Assembly: GCA_045133795.1 (NCBI GenBank)
Contig: JBGUUT010000058.1
Span: forward strand, 1 to 8,120
Reading direction: 5' to 3'
DNA from: RGIG8597 sp045133795
GTDB taxonomy: Bacteria; Spirochaetota; GWE2-31-10
Length of the DNA stretch: 8,120 nt
Shown here: positions 6,088-8,120 of the stretch, one piece after another
How the letters are laid out: every line of letters starts with the position of its first letter
How positions within the stretch are numbered: position 1 is the stretch's first letter
Position numbers and translations under genes: made by a program
The notes under the pieces: model-generated
What the model was told of the DNA's origin: nothing
The model's database searches: none
The model's input: only the letters and a program-made list of their open reading frames with translations

Positions 6088-7716
6088 ATGAAAAAAAAGG
6101 TTAATTCCTTTTTATTTGTTGCTTTGGCAATTTTTACCTTTTGCTGGATTGGATGTTCTTCAAATGAAAATACAAAAATTAAAGAAGATTCTGAGATTGT
6201 CATTCTTTATGAAAATGACGTTCATTGTGCTATTGACGAATATGTAAAATTCAGCGGACTAAAAAATGAACTCGCTAAAACGCACCCAAATGTCGTTGCT
6301 GTTTCTGTTGGGGATTTTATTCAGGGGGACAGTTTGGGGGCAATTTCTAAAGGTGAATATATCGTAAGATTGATGAATATAATCGGTTATGATGCCGTCA
6401 CTTTGGGAAATCATGAATTCGATTACAGAATTTCTCGACTGAATGAATTAGCTGATTTAATGAATACAAAGCCTGTGACAAGTAATTTTATTAATTTGAA
6501 AACTAATAAATCTATATTCAAACCTTACACTATGGTTCGTTACGGCAAAACAGACGTAGCTTATATCGGAATTACAACGCCTAGTACAATTTCTACTTCT
6601 TCTCCTAGCCAGTTTTTGGATGAACAAGGAAATTATATCTACAGTTTTTCCGGTGAAAACTTATTTGAAGTTGTTCAAAATGCTATTAATTCGGCAAAAA
6701 AAGACGGTGCTGAATACATTATCGCCTTGTCACATTTGGGAACGGAAGGTGTAAATGAAAACTGGAGTGCTCAAAGTCTCGTAAGAAATACCTTCGGCTT
6801 TGACGTCGTTCTTGACGGCCATTCTCACAGCGTTGTAGAAAAGTTGATTGTACAAGGCAAAAACGGAAAAGACGTTGTTATCACTTCTACGGGAACAAAG
6901 TTTGCAAATATCGGGAAGTTGACAATCTCCAAAGACGGAAAAATCACAACACAATTAATTCCCACAGAATCTGTTACTGCGACTGATGAAAAAGTTTCTG
7001 ATCACATAGCAAAAATCAAAGAAGAATACAGCTCTCTCGGAACACGAAAAATCGGAATGAATCTTGTAGATTTAATTACTCACGATGAAAACGAAACCCG
7101 AATCATCAGAAATGCGGAAACAAATCTCGGCGACTTTTGTGCTGATGCATTTAGATTGGTAACAAATGCCGATATCGGTTTTATTAACGGCGGCGGAATT
7201 CGTGCAGCTTTGCCAAAAGGTGAAATTACTTTTAATTCCGTTTTAAGCGTTTTCCCTTTTAATAATACAGTCTGTGTCGCTGAAATTTCCGGACAAGATA
7301 TTTTAGACTTCTTGGAACTTTGTGTTATGTTATATCCCAATGAAAACGGAAGTTTTCCGCATGTTTCGGGAATTACGTTCGAAATAGATTCCTCGATTGT
7401 GTCTTCTGTAAAACTTGATGAAAATGAAGTGTTCGTTTCAGTGGAAGGCGACCGCCGTGTTTCTAACGTGAAAGTATTAAATCCTACATCGGGAAATTAC
7501 GAAGATTTGCAGCTTGATAAAGTATATACACTTGCTTCTCACAATTATTTGCTTTTGGACAGAGGAAACGGAGCCTCTATGTTTGATAACGCTAAAATTA
7601 TTGTTAATAACGGAATGCTGGACGTGGAGTTATTGGAAATATTCATTACGGAAAATCTTTCCGGCTCAATCGACGAAGACTACAAAGCAAGTCAGGGCAG
7701 AATTGTTATAAAGTAA
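6088..7716 (+). CDS. 5'-nucleotidase / 2',3'-cyclic phosphodiesterase family lipoprotein (UshA-like)
   Basis: It probably hydrolyses extracytoplasmic nucleotides to nucleosides and phosphate. At 542 residues it has the UshA-family length and two domains. Residues 1-22 are a signal peptide ending in a loose lipobox WIG-C23, typical of a spirochaetal-style lipoprotein. The metallophosphatase domain (about 36-290) shows END-V-H at 42-46, GDFIQGD at 75-81, GNHEFDY at 107-113, SNF at 132-134, SHLG at 215-218 and DGHSH at 243-247, so the two-metal site looks complete. The C-terminal substrate domain (about 330-542) shows NLGDFCADAFR from 346, NGGGIRAALPKG from 367, FPFNN at 389-393 and GNGASMF at 493-499. 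Start: ATG with AAGGAG 6 nt upstream; codons 2-4 lie in a run of eight A. It points away from upp-uraA, which suggests a pyrimidine salvage theme. Exact substrate (nucleotides, UDP-sugars or cyclic nucleotides) cannot be read from sequence. Confidence 0.92.
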   Translation: MKKKVNSFLFVALAIFTFCWIGCSSNENTKIKEDSEIVILYENDVHCAIDEYVKFSGLKNELAKTHPNVVAVSVGDFIQGDSLGAISKGEYIVRLMNIIGYDAVTLGNHEFDYRISRLNELADLMNTKPVTSNFINLKTNKSIFKPYTMVRYGKTDVAYIGITTPSTISTSSPSQFLDEQGNYIYSFSGENLFEVVQNAINSAKKDGAEYIIALSHLGTEGVNENWSAQSLVRNTFGFDVVLDGHSHSVVEKLIVQGKNGKDVVITSTGTKFANIGKLTISKDGKITTQLIPTESVTATDEKVSDHIAKIKEEYSSLGTRKIGMNLVDLITHDENETRIIRNAETNLGDFCADAFRLVTNADIGFINGGGIRAALPKGEITFNSVLSVFPFNNTVCVAEISGQDILDFLELCVMLYPNENGSFPHVSGITFEIDSSIVSSVKLDENEVFVSVEGDRRVSNVKVLNPTSGNYEDLQLDKVYTLASHNYLLLDRGNGASMFDNAKIIVNNGMLDVELLEIFITENLSGSIDEDYKASQGRIVIK

Positions 7717-7756
7717 AAACTTTTTATTACAAAAGCAGTCAATTATCGTTTGATAT

Positions 7757-8005
7757 TTATAATAAACCTAATAATTCACATAAATCACCGATATATTGAC
7801 TGTTTTTTTCTGTACGATTTATTCGAATAAAATAGCAACCGGCATTCTGCAATACGCTCAATACATTTTGAGAGTTTTCTTTTTTGGTCAATATATAATC
7901 AGTATTAAATGTAGAAATTGCGAAAATCTTACCGTTCGTACTTGTGGTGAGTACGCAAAGCGTACGAACGAAATGTTTTCTATAGGAAAACATCAAGTGA
8001 AACAT
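7757..8005 (-). CDS. Unrecognised protein, C-terminal part only; 5' end doubtful
   Basis: The minus-strand frame ending at the TAA at 7759-7757 is open for 82 codons from the ATG at 8005-8003. I do not recognise the product. The last 58 or so residues (from NGKIFAIST to SQYIGDLCELLGLL, about 7757-7932) look like ordinary protein. The codons upstream fall inside the hairpin repeat at 7946-8009, the ATG has no Shine-Dalgarno, and an in-frame TAG lies one codon before it. The likeliest reading is the 3' end of a gene whose 5' part was replaced or invaded by the repeat. The gene is convergent with the nucleotidase gene, with 40 bp between stop codons. The overlapping plus-strand ORF at 7796-8065 looks like its shadow. 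Confidence 0.4.
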   Translation of the reverse strand: MFHLMFSYRKHFVRTLCVLTTSTNGKIFAISTFNTDYILTKKENSQNVLSVLQNAGCYFIRINRTEKNSQYIGDLCELLGLL

Positions 8006-8009
8006 TGGC
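7946..8009 (+). repeat. Two-hairpin repeat module, plus orientation
   Basis: The order is GGTGAGT, hairpin 1 GTACGC-AAA-GCGTAC (7951-7965), linker GAACGAA (7966-7972), then hairpin 2 ATGTTTTC with GAAAACAT (7973-7980 and 7986-7993, 5-nt loop). A tail starting CAAGTG (7994) follows. It matches the module on the other strand at 8102-8038. An alternative longer pairing, CGTTCGTAC (7933-7941) with GTACGAACG (7962-7970), is also possible. Confidence 0.75.
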
Positions 8010-8037
8010 TATCGTTTTCGATTTTCTTTCTTGCTCA

Positions 8038-8102
8038 CCGTGTCTTACGCTTGGTATTTAACTGACGTTAAATACTTCGTTCGTTTGCTTTGCAAACTCA
8101 CC
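8038..8102 (-). repeat. Two-hairpin repeat module, minus orientation
   Basis: Read on the minus strand: GGTGAGT (8102-8096), hairpin 1 GTTTGC-AAA-GCAAAC (8097-8083), linker GAACGAA (8082-8076), hairpin 2 GTATTTAAC-GTCA-GTTAAATAC (8075-8054), then a tail starting CAAGCG (8053). The layout is the same as the plus-orientation module, with different stem sequences but kept pairing. A further GGTGAG follows at 8039-8034. About 28 bp separate the two modules, including a small ATCG-TTTT-CGAT hairpin at 8011-8022. Positions 8103-8120 show nothing I can assign. Confidence 0.75.
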
Positions 8103-8120
8103 ATATCTGCAAGCCGAAGC

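Noticed and set aside
7710..7725. AAAGT-AAAA-ACTTT with T-tail as a terminator of the nucleotidase gene
   Set aside because: The stem is only 5 bp, AT-rich and overlaps the stop codon. It is too weak to call.
8054..8075. ATTTAAC...GTTAAAT resembling integron attC R'' and R' core sites
   Set aside because: The two cores are only 4 nt apart with no L'' and L' boxes, and the sequence is explained as hairpin 2 of the repeat module.

Overview
The window is AT-rich, with strong AGGAG-type ribosome binding sites and short intergenic gaps. It carries a large secreted-type protein built of InlB B-repeats and bacterial Ig-like repeats, a lipoprotein with a loose lipobox, a YoeB-type toxin remnant and dispersed hairpin repeats. 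This combination fits a host-associated (gut, rumen or oral) spirochaete of the Treponema type best. A Clostridia-like Firmicute cannot be excluded from the sequence alone. The assignment is inference.

Layout. (1) Positions 2-2182, plus strand: the 3' part of a modular surface protein. It has InlB B-repeats, an unrecognised central region and four tandem Ig-like repeats, and it ends in a clear rho-independent terminator. (2) Positions 2231-2544: no gene, but a cluster of inverted repeats including a REP-like element with a nested palindrome. (3) Positions 2545-4661, minus strand: a upp-uraA operon with its own promoter and terminator. Upp is uracil phosphoribosyltransferase and UraA is a uracil permease. 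(4) Positions 4760-6085: a segment of about 1.26 kb framed by two nearly identical copies (63 and 64 bp) of a promoter/SD-like sequence. It holds an orphan, very acidic 272-residue protein gene with its own promoter and terminator, and, on the minus strand, the C-terminal remnant of a YoeB/Txe toxin. (5) Positions 6088-7716, plus strand: a UshA-type 5'-nucleotidase lipoprotein transcribed from the second repeat copy. (6) Positions 7757-8120: the C-terminal part of an unrecognised minus-strand gene. Its 5' end runs into a pair of oppositely oriented two-hairpin repeat modules whose stems differ by compensatory changes.

How the genes fit together. The nucleotidase would remove phosphate from extracellular nucleotides, UraA would import uracil and Upp would convert it to UMP. 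The two transcription units point away from each other and together suggest pyrimidine salvage from host or digesta nucleic acid. A nucleoside hydrolase or phosphorylase, needed to release uracil, is not seen here.

The least ordinary parts are the promoter-repeat-bounded segment with its toxin relic and orphan acidic gene, and the covarying two-hairpin modules at the right end. Neither is shown to be a new functional system. Both read more readily as traces of recombination and mobile repeats.
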